64,000 nucleotides of DNA, from positions 124,001-188,000 of the forward strand of contig CAVWLO010000002.1 of the NCBI GenBank assembly GCA_963755985.1. The letters are read 5' to 3'. The notes below the pieces were generated by a model. That model was not told where the DNA came from. It saw nothing but the letters and a program-made list of their open reading frames with translations, and did not search any database. Positions 7,949 through 16,280 of the stretch are shown in pieces (positions within the stretch are counted from its first letter, which is position 1; every line of letters starts with the position of its first letter). Source of the stretch: DASXMT01 sp963755985. GTDB taxonomy: Bacteria > Actinomycetota > Acidimicrobiia > Acidimicrobiales > RAAP-2. Position numbers and translations under genes: made by a program.

Positions 7949-8716
7949 CTAATCCTTGATATAGCAGCTCTTGTAGGTCCCGTAGATGGGGTCGCCCCCG
8001 AAGGTGGACGTGTTGCAGGTCACCGGAGCCATGACCCCTGTCTTGTAGAGGTACTTCCCGCCGGCGCCGTAGGCGACTTCTTTGTTGCCGCTGACCGTGC
8101 AGAGAAGTCCCTCGCTGGCGCAGAAGGTATAGCCCTGAGGCCCGGTGGGCAGCGGGCCGAGGGTGAAGGTGATGGCGAGTGCATGGCTCGAGATGGCGTA
8201 GGCGCTCTGCGAGTCTCCCGAGCAGGCCAAGCTGGCCCCCAGGCACTGTCCTGCGAAGGTGATGAACACAATGTTGGGGCTGCTGGTCTGCTGCAGTCTG
8301 ACCCGTTGGGACGCGAGCTGCTTGGTGGGAGTCTCGACGGTGACGGTGTACTCCGCCCAGGACTTCTCGTAGCCGCACGTCTCGACAATGCTGCCCGGAT
8401 TGGTGATGAAGAAATCGCTCCCGGCCGTCTTCACGCAGTTTGATTCGTACGTGAACTTGTTGCTCGACGTCGTTCCTTTCGGGAGCTGGTCGAGGTTGGT
8501 CTTCAGATAGATCGTGTAGGCCGTCGATTCCCTGGACGTCGGGGGACGCGTCGTCGAGGTCGGCTTGTTGGTGCTCGCCCCCGCCGCTGACATACCGGCG
8601 ATCGGACCGAGGACGGAGAGAACGGTCACACCGACGGCCATCACCCCGAGATTGCGCAGCTGTCTGGTCCGGGGCTTGCTCGCGTTGACCGGTTTGACTG
8701 CGTTTCGCCTGCGCAT
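7949..8716 (-). CDS. Secreted protein of unknown function
   Basis: This 255-residue protein has a basic N-terminus (MRRRNAVKPVNASKPRTRQL) and a hydrophobic stretch with small residues (GVMAVGVTVLSVLGPIAGMS, then AAGAS), consistent with a Sec signal peptide. The mature part is Thr/Ser-rich and holds several cysteines (YESNCVK, ETCGYEK, GQCLGASLACSG, TFCASEGLLC, PVTCNTS, KSCYIKD), so disulfides are likely. I do not recognise the family. The ATG at 8716 is preferred because upstream codons are a low-complexity repeat. Confidence 0.6.
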   Translation of the reverse strand: MRRRNAVKPVNASKPRTRQLRNLGVMAVGVTVLSVLGPIAGMSAAGASTNKPTSTTRPPTSRESTAYTIYLKTNLDQLPKGTTSSNKFTYESNCVKTAGSDFFITNPGSIVETCGYEKSWAEYTVTVETPTKQLASQRVRLQQTSSPNIVFITFAGQCLGASLACSGDSQSAYAISSHALAITFTLGPLPTGPQGYTFCASEGLLCTVSGNKEVAYGAGGKYLYKTGVMAPVTCNTSTFGGDPIYGTYKSCYIKD

Positions 8717-8822
8717 GAGAGCCTCCGAGGATATCGAATCATGTAAGATAACGGTGTACGATAACACGTCGGAGGTGGGGGTTCTTGGAGGCGGGCGGTC
8801 GGCGGTCCGGTGCTCTGGGTGC

Positions 8823-8913
8823 GGGGTCCGGGGCCCGGGGGTGCAGGGGGTCCAGGGGCCCGGGGGTCCAGGGGCCCGGGGGTCCAGGGGTCCAGGGGTC
8901 CAGGGGTCCGGGG
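8823..8913. repeat. G-rich tandem repeat of GGGGTCCAG units
   Basis: About 90 bases are built from GGGGTCCAG and GGGGCCCGG units, in the gap between two divergent genes. The G-runs are on the + strand and would allow G-quadruplex structures in that strand. The downstream aldo/keto reductase starts 30 bases later. Confidence 0.85.
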
Positions 8914-8943
8914 TAGTCCGAGGCCAGTGGGTAGCCTCGAACC

Positions 8944-9873
8944 ATGAGCATCGAGACACGTCCGCTGGGGCGAACCGGAGTGGACGTGACCATCCTCGGG
9001 TACGGCGCCATGGAACTGCGGGGACAGCGGCGAGGCCCGGCCATCGATGACGAGGAGGCGGGCCGGCTGCTCAATGCCGTCCTCGACGGCGGCATCAACA
9101 TCATCGACACCGCCATCGATTACGGCCGGAGCGAGGAGCTCATCGGCCGGTACGTGGGCGGGCGCCGCGACGAGTACTTCCTCGCATCGAAGTGCGGGTG
9201 CTTACGGGGCGACCCGCCCCCGGGGGCCACGCCGCCGTTCCCTCACGACTACAGCGCCGGGAACATCAGGGCCGGGACCGAGCAGAGCCTCCGCCGGCTG
9301 GGTACCGACCGGCTCGACCTCCTGCAGGTGCACATGTCGCCCAGCCGCACCCAGATGGAGGCGGACGGAACGGTCGAGACCCTGATCGCCCTGCGCGACG
9401 AGGGAAAGGTCCGCTTCATCGGGATGTCGGGGATCCTGCCCAACCTGCCCGACCACATCGCCATGGGCGTCTTCGAGGTCTTCCAGATCCCCTACTCGGC
9501 CGTCCAGCGCGAGCACGAGGACCTGATCACCGCGGCCGCCGCGGCCGGGGCGGGCACCCTGATCCGGGGCGGCGCGGCGCGCGGCGGTCCCTCCGAGGAC
9601 AAGGACTGGCGCCAGGGCCCGCTCGGGCTGTCCGAGGGCGAAGGGGAGCGCCGCTGGAACGCCTCGGGCGTGGACGACCTGCGCGGGGACATGGGCCGGC
9701 TCGAGTTCGTACTGCGCTTCACCCTCAGCCACCCGGCCCTGTCGAGCACCATCGTCGGCACCGCGGCGATGGAGCACCTCCGCACCAACCTGGCCATTGC
9801 CGAGAAGGGCCCGTTGCCGACCGACCTCTATGAAGAAGCCAAGGGGCGCCTGGCCGCCTCCGGTTCGGCCTGA
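8944..9873 (+). CDS. Aldo/keto reductase
   Basis: This 309-residue protein has the AKR TIM-barrel features. The start is LGRTGVDVTILGYGAMELRG, and the Asp/Tyr pair lies in IIDTAIDYGRSEELIG. The catalytic Lys is in FLASKCGC, and the usual catalytic His position reads LLQVHMSPS. The C-terminus (LSHPALSSTIVGTAAMEHLR) matches the NADP-binding end of the family. It would reduce an aldehyde or ketone with NADPH in the cytoplasm; the substrate cannot be predicted. It starts just after a G-rich repeat that may affect its expression. Confidence 0.88.
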   Translation: MSIETRPLGRTGVDVTILGYGAMELRGQRRGPAIDDEEAGRLLNAVLDGGINIIDTAIDYGRSEELIGRYVGGRRDEYFLASKCGCLRGDPPPGATPPFPHDYSAGNIRAGTEQSLRRLGTDRLDLLQVHMSPSRTQMEADGTVETLIALRDEGKVRFIGMSGILPNLPDHIAMGVFEVFQIPYSAVQREHEDLITAAAAAGAGTLIRGGAARGGPSEDKDWRQGPLGLSEGEGERRWNASGVDDLRGDMGRLEFVLRFTLSHPALSSTIVGTAAMEHLRTNLAIAEKGPLPTDLYEEAKGRLAASGSA

Positions 9874-9899
9874 GCCCTGTTCTGGCTCATGCAGGTCCC

Positions 9900-10292
9900 T
9901 CAGTCGCTACCGGAGGAGACCTGGTCGTTCCCCGACGAGACCTGGTGGGCAGGCCGTTCACGGACCAACTCGGGATAGCGACCGTCGTCGAAGGCGGCAA
10001 TGAACTGGCCCACCGGTTTCGGGACCGGGACGAGCATGGTGCCGTGAAAGTAGAACGGGGTCGACGGCGTCGTCGATGCCTTCAGACAGTTGCTCCCGAC
10101 TGCCACTGATTGGACACGCGAATCGGATCCCAGGACTGCGCCCAGATAGAGCGCCACCGCGCAACCTTCCGGGTTCTTCGGCACACCCCGGATACCGACC
10201 CGCTGCAGTGTCGTCGCTACATCCCGGTGACTGGGCCCCAGATCGGTGAGGAGGCCTTGGATCTGCTGCTTCAGCTGACGCCGACTGCCCAT
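9900..10292 (-). CDS. Conserved actinobacterial hypothetical protein
   Basis: This 130-residue protein starts MGSRRQLKQQIQGLLTDLGP, with VATTLQRVGIRGVPKNPEGC, VALYLGAVLGSDSRVQSVAV and a C-terminal VPKPVGQFIAAFDDGRYPEL. The layout (a regulator-like helix, a Cys-x-(hydrophobic)-A-x-YL segment, then VPxPVxxFIxAFDxGxYPELV) recurs in short actinobacterial proteins of unknown function. The codon usage is normal for the window and the gene stands alone between two + strand reductases. No function is assigned. Confidence 0.65.
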   Translation of the reverse strand: MGSRRQLKQQIQGLLTDLGPSHRDVATTLQRVGIRGVPKNPEGCAVALYLGAVLGSDSRVQSVAVGSNCLKASTTPSTPFYFHGTMLVPVPKPVGQFIAAFDDGRYPELVRERPAHQVSSGNDQVSSGSD

Positions 10293-10425
10293 GTCTGCCC
10301 CCGATCCGGAGTCCTGTGTACCCCCTACCCCTTACCTCCCATCGCGTAACGTGTCAATCCAAAGTGGAATCCGACCCTGCTAGCAGGGCCGTCGACCGGG
10401 AGCCGGCGATGGGTACGATTCTCCT

Positions 10426-11403
10426 ATGGACTACGTCTCGCTCGGCTCCACCGGCTTGAAAGTGTCCCGGGTCTGCCTCGGCTGTATGTCCTACGGGGAT
10501 CCCGACCGGGGAAACCAGCCCTGGTCGCTGGACAAAGAGGCGGCCGAGCCGTTCTTCCGTCAGGCCCTCGAAAGCGGGATCAACTTCTTCGACACGGCCA
10601 ACGTCTACTCGGCGGGTACCAGCGAGGAGATCACCGGGCACACCCTGTTGTCGATGGCGCCCCGTGACGAGTTGGTCATCGCCACCAAGGTCTGGGGCCC
10701 TACCCGCCGCGGGCCCAACGGGCGGGGCCTCTCTCGCAAGGCGATCATGGCTGAGATCGACAACAGTCTGCGACGGTTGGGCACGGACTACGTGGACCTC
10801 TACCAGATCCACCGCTGGGACTACGAGACGCCCATTGAGGAAACCCTCGAAGCCCTCCACGATGTGGTCAAGGCGGGCAAGGCCCGCTACATCGGCGCTT
10901 CGAGCATGCGCGCCTGGCAGTTCGCTCAGGCCCTGTACCTCGCCGACCTCAACGGTTGGACCCGGTTCGTGACCATGCAGAACTACTACAACCTGCTGTA
11001 CCGGGAGGAGGAGCGGGAGATGCTCCCCCTCTGCGTCGACCAGGGCATCGGGTCAATTCCCTGGAGCCCACTGGCCCGGGGCCGGCTGACCCGGCCGTGG
11101 ACGGAGCAGACCAAGCGGTCGGAGAGCGACGAATTCGGCCGCAGCATCTACACCGACGACGACCGGCCCATCGTCGATGCCGTCATGGACCTCGCCGACC
11201 GACGCGGGGTCACCCCGGCCCAGATTGCCCTGGCCTGGGTGCTGTCCAAGCCCGCGGTGAGCAGCCCGATCGTCGGGGCGACCAAGCCCCAGCACTTGAC
11301 CGATGCCATCGCCGCCGTCGGCCTTCGCCTTGACGACTCAGAGATCGAATTGCTCGAGAAGGGCTACCAGCCCCACCGGGTCCTCGGCATCGAGGTCGGC
11401 TGA
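10426..11403 (+). CDS. Aldo/keto reductase, YajO/Kv-beta-like
   Basis: This 325-residue AKR starts MDYVSLGSTGLKVSRVCLGC. Catalytic-site segments are FFDTANVYSAGTSEEITG (Asp and Tyr), VIATKVWGP (Lys) and YQIHRWDYETPIEETL (His). The C-terminal nucleotide site is VSSPIVGATKPQHLTDAI. The SMRAWQFAQALYLAD and MQNYYNLLYREEEREMLPLC segments are typical of the AKR11/12-type NADPH reductases that include YajO. It is cytoplasmic with unknown substrate, and differs clearly from the other AKR at 8944-9873. Confidence 0.9.
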   Translation: MDYVSLGSTGLKVSRVCLGCMSYGDPDRGNQPWSLDKEAAEPFFRQALESGINFFDTANVYSAGTSEEITGHTLLSMAPRDELVIATKVWGPTRRGPNGRGLSRKAIMAEIDNSLRRLGTDYVDLYQIHRWDYETPIEETLEALHDVVKAGKARYIGASSMRAWQFAQALYLADLNGWTRFVTMQNYYNLLYREEEREMLPLCVDQGIGSIPWSPLARGRLTRPWTEQTKRSESDEFGRSIYTDDDRPIVDAVMDLADRRGVTPAQIALAWVLSKPAVSSPIVGATKPQHLTDAIAAVGLRLDDSEIELLEKGYQPHRVLGIEVG

Positions 11404-11462
11404 CCTCCTCTCGGAGCGCCGAACCGCCGGTGGGTCCATGAGCCGGCTTCACCGGCCAGCCA

Positions 11463-12323
11463 TCACCAGGTGGCGATCTCGGGGATGACCGAGGTGCCCA
11501 GCATGTCGAGCACGTCGAGGGGCAGGCCCGGCCCCATGGCGTAGGCCACGGTGAAACCCAGGTCGTGTTGGGCACGGAGCTCGTCGAGCACGGCCCCGGG
11601 CTCGCTCTGCGGCCCGACGATGATGGTCGAGGTCTTCTCGATCTCGTCGTAGTCGCGTCCCTCTCGCCCGCAGTGCTCGGCCAGCACCTCGAGCTTGTGG
11701 GCGGCCTCGGGCCCACCGAAGATGTTGCAGGCATCGGCATATTTGGCCACCAGACGAAGGGTCTTGCGCTCACCGGTCCCCCCGATCATGAGCTTGGGCC
11801 GAGGCCGGCTCAGGGTCTGGGGCGAGTTCAGCGTGCGCCCCAGGTGGTAATGGCTGCCGTTGAAGGCCCCGTCGTCATCGCCCCACATCTGCAGGCAGAT
11901 CTGCAGGGCCTCCTCCAAGCGCTCGAACCGCTCGGCCGTGGGCGGGAAGGGGAGGCCGAGCCCGGCCGCCTCCTCGTCGTTCCATGCCGCGCCGATACCG
12001 AGGCCGGCCCGGCCACCCGAGAGGACGTCGAGGGTGCTGACCGCCTTGGCCACGAGGCCCGGCTCCCGGTAGACGACCCCGGTCACCAGTGTGTGCAGCA
12101 GGACCCGCTCGGTGCTGGCGGCCAGGAAGCCGAGGGTGGTGTAGGCCTCGAGCATGGCGTGCTCGGGGGGACCGAGCAAGCCGATCTGCCAGACGTGGTC
12201 CATGACGGTCAGGCGGCCGACGCCGGCATCCTCTGCGGCCTTGGCCACCCGGACCAGGTCGGACCCGAGCTCGGCGTCCCCTCCCGGCCAGGTGAAGTCG
12301 TCAATGTGCAATCCAAGTTCCAT
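11463..12323 (-). CDS. LLM-class flavin/F420-dependent oxidoreductase
   Basis: This 286-residue protein has a bacterial luciferase-like TIM barrel: MELGLHIDDFTWPGG, RLTVMDHVWQIGLLGPPEHA, LLHTLVTGVVYREPGLVAKA, LSGGRAGLGIGAAWNDEEA and PKLMIGGTGERKTLRLVAKY. These are hallmarks of the F420-dependent branch common in actinobacteria. The reaction is probably a hydride transfer between F420 and an organic substrate that I cannot name. The ATG at 12323 matches the family start. It faces the aldo/keto reductase gene tail to tail. Confidence 0.85.
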   Translation of the reverse strand: MELGLHIDDFTWPGGDAELGSDLVRVAKAAEDAGVGRLTVMDHVWQIGLLGPPEHAMLEAYTTLGFLAASTERVLLHTLVTGVVYREPGLVAKAVSTLDVLSGGRAGLGIGAAWNDEEAAGLGLPFPPTAERFERLEEALQICLQMWGDDDGAFNGSHYHLGRTLNSPQTLSRPRPKLMIGGTGERKTLRLVAKYADACNIFGGPEAAHKLEVLAEHCGREGRDYDEIEKTSTIIVGPQSEPGAVLDELRAQHDLGFTVAYAMGPGLPLDVLDMLGTSVIPEIATW

Positions 12324-12403
12324 CGTGGGTGTCCTTCCGTCGGTCCTGTCACGCACGATAGGAGACTGCTTCCCGGCGGCCGCGGGCGACGGCTACGGCC
12401 CGT

Positions 12404-13987
12404 TCAGACACGGGGGGCGGCGGCTGCTTCGCCAGGAGGGGTGGCCGCGCCCGCCGTGGCCACGTCCTGCGGGTAGGTTCGCAGCGCTCGGAACAGGATG
12501 AACGCGTTGGCGGCCAGGGGAACCAGCATGATCACGAACGTCCATTGGAGCCCGGACCGGCCCCCTCCGAAGCCGTACTGGGACACGGCCCCGAACAACA
12601 GGGGAGCGAGGGCCTGGGCGCCGGTCCGGAGCAAGGTGCGGAGCCCCTCGGCCCGGCCCCAGAGCAGCGGGGGCACGATGTCCAGGCGGGCCGCGTCGAT
12701 GGGCGGGTTCTGAGCCGACAGCATGAAGGCGGCAACAACGATGTAGGGCAGGGCCATGAGCACGCTGCGGGTGAAGAGGGCGGGAATGAACATCACGGTG
12801 GTGATGGCCGCGGCCACCGCACTGACCAAGATGCGGGCGTTCACGTACCGGCGATGGAGCAGGTAGTCGCTGAACCGGCCGCTGAGGAGGACGCCGAGGA
12901 GCGCCCCCGCCCCGATGAGGAGCATGAAGAAGTTGGCCAGCACCTGCCCGACGCTGTACTGGTCCCGAACGAACTCGACACCGAAGGTTTGCACCCCGGC
13001 CAGGAAGTAGTAGCCGCAGGCGCTGGCCACGATGAGGATCACGTTGGTCCGGATACGGAGTACGAAGCGGGTCGCCGCGACAATGCCCATCTTTGCCGCA
13101 TCACCCCGGAGCACCAGTCGTTCGTCGGGCTGGATGGTCCGCTCCCGGACGAGCCGCTGGGCATCGGTCTCCTGGGATTGCTCCTGGGATTGCTCCTGGG
13201 ATTGCACAGCTCCGTCGACCCCGTCGACCAGGCCCAGCTTCGGCGTCACCGGGTTGTCGGTGGGCACGATGGCCGTCCCTGCCGTCGGCTCGAGGGGTGC
13301 TCGGGCCCCTCGGGCCGGCTCGGGAAGGCGGAAGACGAACCAGGCCAGCACGAAAGCGGGTACGCCCAGCACGGCAAAGGCCGCACGCCAGGACAGGGCG
13401 GCGACGTCGCCGGTCACGGCGAAGCCGAGGCCGGCACCGAGCAGCTCGCCGGCGAGTACGTAGCCGTAGATTCGGCCCCGTTCGGCACTGGCGAAGTAGT
13501 CCCCGACCAGCGAGGCCACGATCGGCCCAGCCGCCGCGGTGAGGACGCCCAGGACCAGGCGGGTCAGGAGCAGCTCGCCGAACGAGCTCACGGTCGCACT
13601 CCAGATCATCGCCATGCCCCAGAACGAGATGGCGATCCCAAGGACCACGGTCCGGCGCGTCTTGTCGGCGAGGATGCCGAAGGGGACGCTGGCCACCGCG
13701 GCGACCAATGAGCTCACCGCGACCAGGAGGCCGATATCGGTATTGGAGATCCCGAGCCCGTTGCGGAGCTCGATGGCCGAGGCCCCGACGGTGGCGGTGT
13801 CTGCGCTGCTGAGCCCGAGGACACAGGCCAACAGGACGATGACCTTCGTGCGGTTACGACCGCCGAGGGTGAACTCCAACCGGCGCTGGGCCCGTCTCGC
13901 CCCCCGCCCGATGAGGCCCCGGACGACAGCAGCCCTGGTCGACTGGTCGGCGCCCGGGACGGGCCTGTCGCCGAACGGGCCCGTCAT
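12404..13987 (-). CDS. MFS transporter
   Basis: This 527-residue major facilitator has about 12 hydrophobic helices. The loop motif between helices 2 and 3 reads GILADKTRRTVVLGIAI, a variant of the GxLaDrxGRR signature. It has a long cytoplasmic middle loop containing a Gln/Glu/Ser repeat (QSQEQSQEQSQE) encoded by a 12-bp tandem repeat. The substrate is not predictable. The N-terminal 60 or so residues before the first helix are hydrophilic and basic. It stands alone, on the opposite strand to the DUF302 gene. Confidence 0.85.
   Translation of the reverse strand: MTGPFGDRPVPGADQSTRAAVVRGLIGRGARRAQRRLEFTLGGRNRTKVIVLLACVLGLSSADTATVGASAIELRNGLGISNTDIGLLVAVSSLVAAVASVPFGILADKTRRTVVLGIAISFWGMAMIWSATVSSFGELLLTRLVLGVLTAAAGPIVASLVGDYFASAERGRIYGYVLAGELLGAGLGFAVTGDVAALSWRAAFAVLGVPAFVLAWFVFRLPEPARGARAPLEPTAGTAIVPTDNPVTPKLGLVDGVDGAVQSQEQSQEQSQETDAQRLVRERTIQPDERLVLRGDAAKMGIVAATRFVLRIRTNVILIVASACGYYFLAGVQTFGVEFVRDQYSVGQVLANFFMLLIGAGALLGVLLSGRFSDYLLHRRYVNARILVSAVAAAITTVMFIPALFTRSVLMALPYIVVAAFMLSAQNPPIDAARLDIVPPLLWGRAEGLRTLLRTGAQALAPLLFGAVSQYGFGGGRSGLQWTFVIMLVPLAANAFILFRALRTYPQDVATAGAATPPGEAAAAPRV
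13169..13204. repeat. 12-bp tandem repeat, three copies, inside the MFS gene
   Basis: Three copies of CTCCTGGGATTG encode the QSQE repeats of the transporter's central loop. The unit is a multiple of three, so copy-number changes would keep the frame. Confidence 0.9.
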
Positions 13988-14834
13988 TCCAGCTCCACGG
14001 CGTCAAGGCGTCGACCGATGAGCACGATCGTACCGAAGTCACCTCCTCGTCCTGACAACTGGCCCGACCGGTCCTGCTTCTGGGCCGTGAGCTGCTCCGA
14101 GCCCGAACACAGTCGGGTGAGCCAGTCGGCCGGCTGATCCTGTTCGCCGGGGTCCGAACACGCCGCGCCGTCTCCCGGTCTGAACGAGTGGGGGTAGCCG
14201 ACGTCAACGGTTCCCCTCGACATTCCCTATCTTCCCAATGGCCAAAATCCGCAGATCGAGTACGTGTACAGGAAAAACGGGGTATGAATTTAATGTACAA
14301 GTACAGCAACTAGGACGAACACTCGTACCAAGGGACACCGACGGGCGGCACCCGTGGGCGGCACCCGTTGGCGGCCGTGCCCACCGGGTACTGAGCCGTG
14401 GCCGGTGCGCTCGTCGCCGGGGCCGCCACCGGGTTCGGGGTCACGCCCGGCTCGACGCCCGCCGCCGCGAGCCCAGCCGATCCGGCCGTCAGGGTTACCG
14501 GCACCACGCCGGCGGCGAGTGCGACCAGTGTCGAACGGGGTCTCATGGTTCGGTCCCATACCCACTGCCGGGCCAGGACTATCCGGGTCACCGCTCGGCG
14601 GGCCACCGGCCACCGGCCACCGGCCGGCAGGACGCAACCGTGCTGGTCGTAACAACCGTGCTGGCCGAAAGAGGCCAAGTTCTTGGTTGCTGGCTGCCGC
14701 CGAGGAACTGCCCGTCGTCGTTCTTCGTTACGATGCCGAAGTAGACCTGATCGCGTCGTTACCGGCTAGGACTGCGAGTGGGTTGTCCCCGCCCGTGTTA
14801 TCGAACCGTCCACTGCACCAGGGAGGTCTCGGGC
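13988..14834. other. Long intergenic stretch with an AT-rich GTAC-rich patch
   Basis: Some 850 bases hold no convincing large gene. At 14255-14306 there is an AT-rich patch with related GTAC-containing boxes (TACGTGTACAGG, TGTACAAGTACAG), which could be an operator/promoter. A possible small secreted peptide gene lies at 14310-14546 on the minus strand. Near 14340-14370 and 14600-14630 there are short direct repeats (GGGCGGCACCCGT and CCACCGGCCACCGG types). I see nothing else. Confidence 0.5.
14310..14546 (-). CDS. Possible small secreted peptide
   Basis: The 78 residues begin MRPRSTLVALAAGVVPVTLT. This is a basic start then a hydrophobic stretch with an Ala-rich cleavage region (AGSAGLAAAG), like a Sec signal peptide. 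The tail is Pro/Thr/Ala-rich and has two cysteines near the end (NGCRPRVPPVG and YECSS). No family is recognised. It may be a real exported peptide or chance; codon usage fits the window. Confidence 0.35.
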   Translation of the reverse strand: MRPRSTLVALAAGVVPVTLTAGSAGLAAAGVEPGVTPNPVAAPATSAPATAQYPVGTAANGCRPRVPPVGVPWYECSS

Positions 14835-15263
14835 GTGGCTGAAGTCGAGTCGGTGGGGGGAGCGACGGGGGGAGAGGGTGACGTCGTGACCAAGACCAGC
14901 CCGCGATCGGTGGCCGATACGGTGGCGCGTCTCAGTGAGCTGGTCAGGGCCCAGGGGATGAAGCTGTTCGCCGTTGTCGACCAGCAGGCTGAGGCACGCC
15001 GGGTGGGGCTGGAGTTGCGTCAGACCACACTGGTCCTCTTCGGGAGCCCGGCCGCCGGTACCCCGGTCATGGCGGCCGCTCCTTTGTCCGCCCTCGACCT
15101 GCCCCTGAAGGTGCTGGTTTGGGAGGACGGGGAGGACGGGGACCAGACCAAGGTCTCCTACGTTGCCCCCCACGCACTGGCCACCCGCCACCGGCTCCCG
15201 GCTGAGCTGGCCCAGAACCTGGCCGGCATCAACCAGCTCACCGACGCGCTGGTTTCCCCCTGA
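14835..15263 (+). CDS. DUF302-domain protein
   Basis: This 142-residue protein contains the DUF302 fold: SVADTVARLSELVRAQGMKL, FAVVDQQAEARRVGLELRQT, TLVLFGSPAAGTPVMAAAPL, SALDLPLKVLVWEDG and VSYVAPHALATRHRL. DUF302 proteins are small cytoplasmic proteins without an agreed function, sometimes linked to stress or metal/oxidant defence. The GTG start at 14835 has GGAGG nine bases upstream. A short GEDGEDG duplication lies in the middle. Confidence 0.8.
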   Translation: MAEVESVGGATGGEGDVVTKTSPRSVADTVARLSELVRAQGMKLFAVVDQQAEARRVGLELRQTTLVLFGSPAAGTPVMAAAPLSALDLPLKVLVWEDGEDGDQTKVSYVAPHALATRHRLPAELAQNLAGINQLTDALVSP

Positions 15264-15370
15264 TTGGGCGGGTCGGCAGATCTGATTGGGCGGATCGGTA
15301 TATAGATCCGAGCCGAGCCGACCAATTGCCGAGCAGGCCAATTGCCGAGCTGGTCCGCGCCGCTCCCCGC

Positions 15371-16138
15371 TCAGGTCCCGGTCACCTCGGGATCCAGGCT
15401 GACCGTCTCGTCGAGCGCCTTGGGCGGATACACGACCCAGTGGATGACCGCGGCGAGGATGCCGCCGACGAGCGGGGCCACGATGAACAGCCAGACCTGC
15501 GACAGGGCCGAGCCGCCCACGATGAGGGCGGGCCCGAGGCTCCGGGCCGGGTTCACCGAGGTGCCGGTGATGGGGATGCCGATCAGGTGGACGACGGTCA
15601 GCGTCAGGCCGATGACCACGCCGGCTGTGGCCGCGTTGGCGATCTTGTTGGTCACCCCCAGCACGACGAAGACGAACAGGGCGGTGAGGATCACCTCGGC
15701 CACGAACGCCCCGCCCCAGGTGATGTGGATGAACGAGTTCTTGCCGTAGCCGTCGGCGCCGAGGCCGGTGCGGGAGGTGCTGTAGAAGGGCGAGGCCTTG
15801 AACACGGCCCACAGGACGAGCGCGCCGAGGATCCCGCCCACGAACTGGGCGACCCAGTAGACCACGGCCTCGATGGGCTGGATGCGCCCCGACAGCGCTG
15901 CCCCCAGGGTCACGGCCGGGTTGACGTGACAGCCCGAGATCGGACCGAGCACGTAGACGAGGCCCAGGAGCACGAGCCCGAAGGCGAGCGCAGTGGCCAC
16001 CACGCCGGCGGCCAGGCTCAGCCCCGCGAACCGGAAACCAGGCCCGAAGCTGAGCGTGGCCACCCCCACGGCGAAGAAGACCAGGATGAACGTCCCGAGC
16101 AACTCGGCGAACGACTTTCGCAGCAATCCAGTACCCAT
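15371..16138 (-). CDS. aqpZ: Aquaporin (MIP family)
   Basis: This 255-residue protein has six membrane helices and the two half-helix signatures. The first is GCHVNPAVTLGAAL, the second GTSVNPARSLGPALI. N-terminal SFAELLGTFILVFFAVGVAT is typical of AqpZ-type water channels. The second signature is followed by Arg in NPAR, part of the selectivity filter. A water channel is more likely than a glycerol facilitator, but the substrate is inferred from overall likeness only. It is a single gene with no obvious partner. Confidence 0.9.
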   Translation of the reverse strand: MGTGLLRKSFAELLGTFILVFFAVGVATLSFGPGFRFAGLSLAAGVVATALAFGLVLLGLVYVLGPISGCHVNPAVTLGAALSGRIQPIEAVVYWVAQFVGGILGALVLWAVFKASPFYSTSRTGLGADGYGKNSFIHITWGGAFVAEVILTALFVFVVLGVTNKIANAATAGVVIGLTLTVVHLIGIPITGTSVNPARSLGPALIVGGSALSQVWLFIVAPLVGGILAAVIHWVVYPPKALDETVSLDPEVTGT

Positions 16139-16280
16139 CCCCGACCTCCTGTTTGGGCACCGTTGGGTGCCACTTGGTGTCCCACGGGGAGGGTAACCCT
16201 GCTGGATCGCGAGTGGGGGACCATCGCCCGACAGCCGGGCATGGCCAGTCGAGGAGCTGGCCGACGCGCCGATTCGGCGG

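Noticed and set aside
13854..14309. A 151-codon minus-strand frame before the MFS gene
   Set aside because: Arg/Ser-rich and overlaps the MFS start; no domain, no good start signal.
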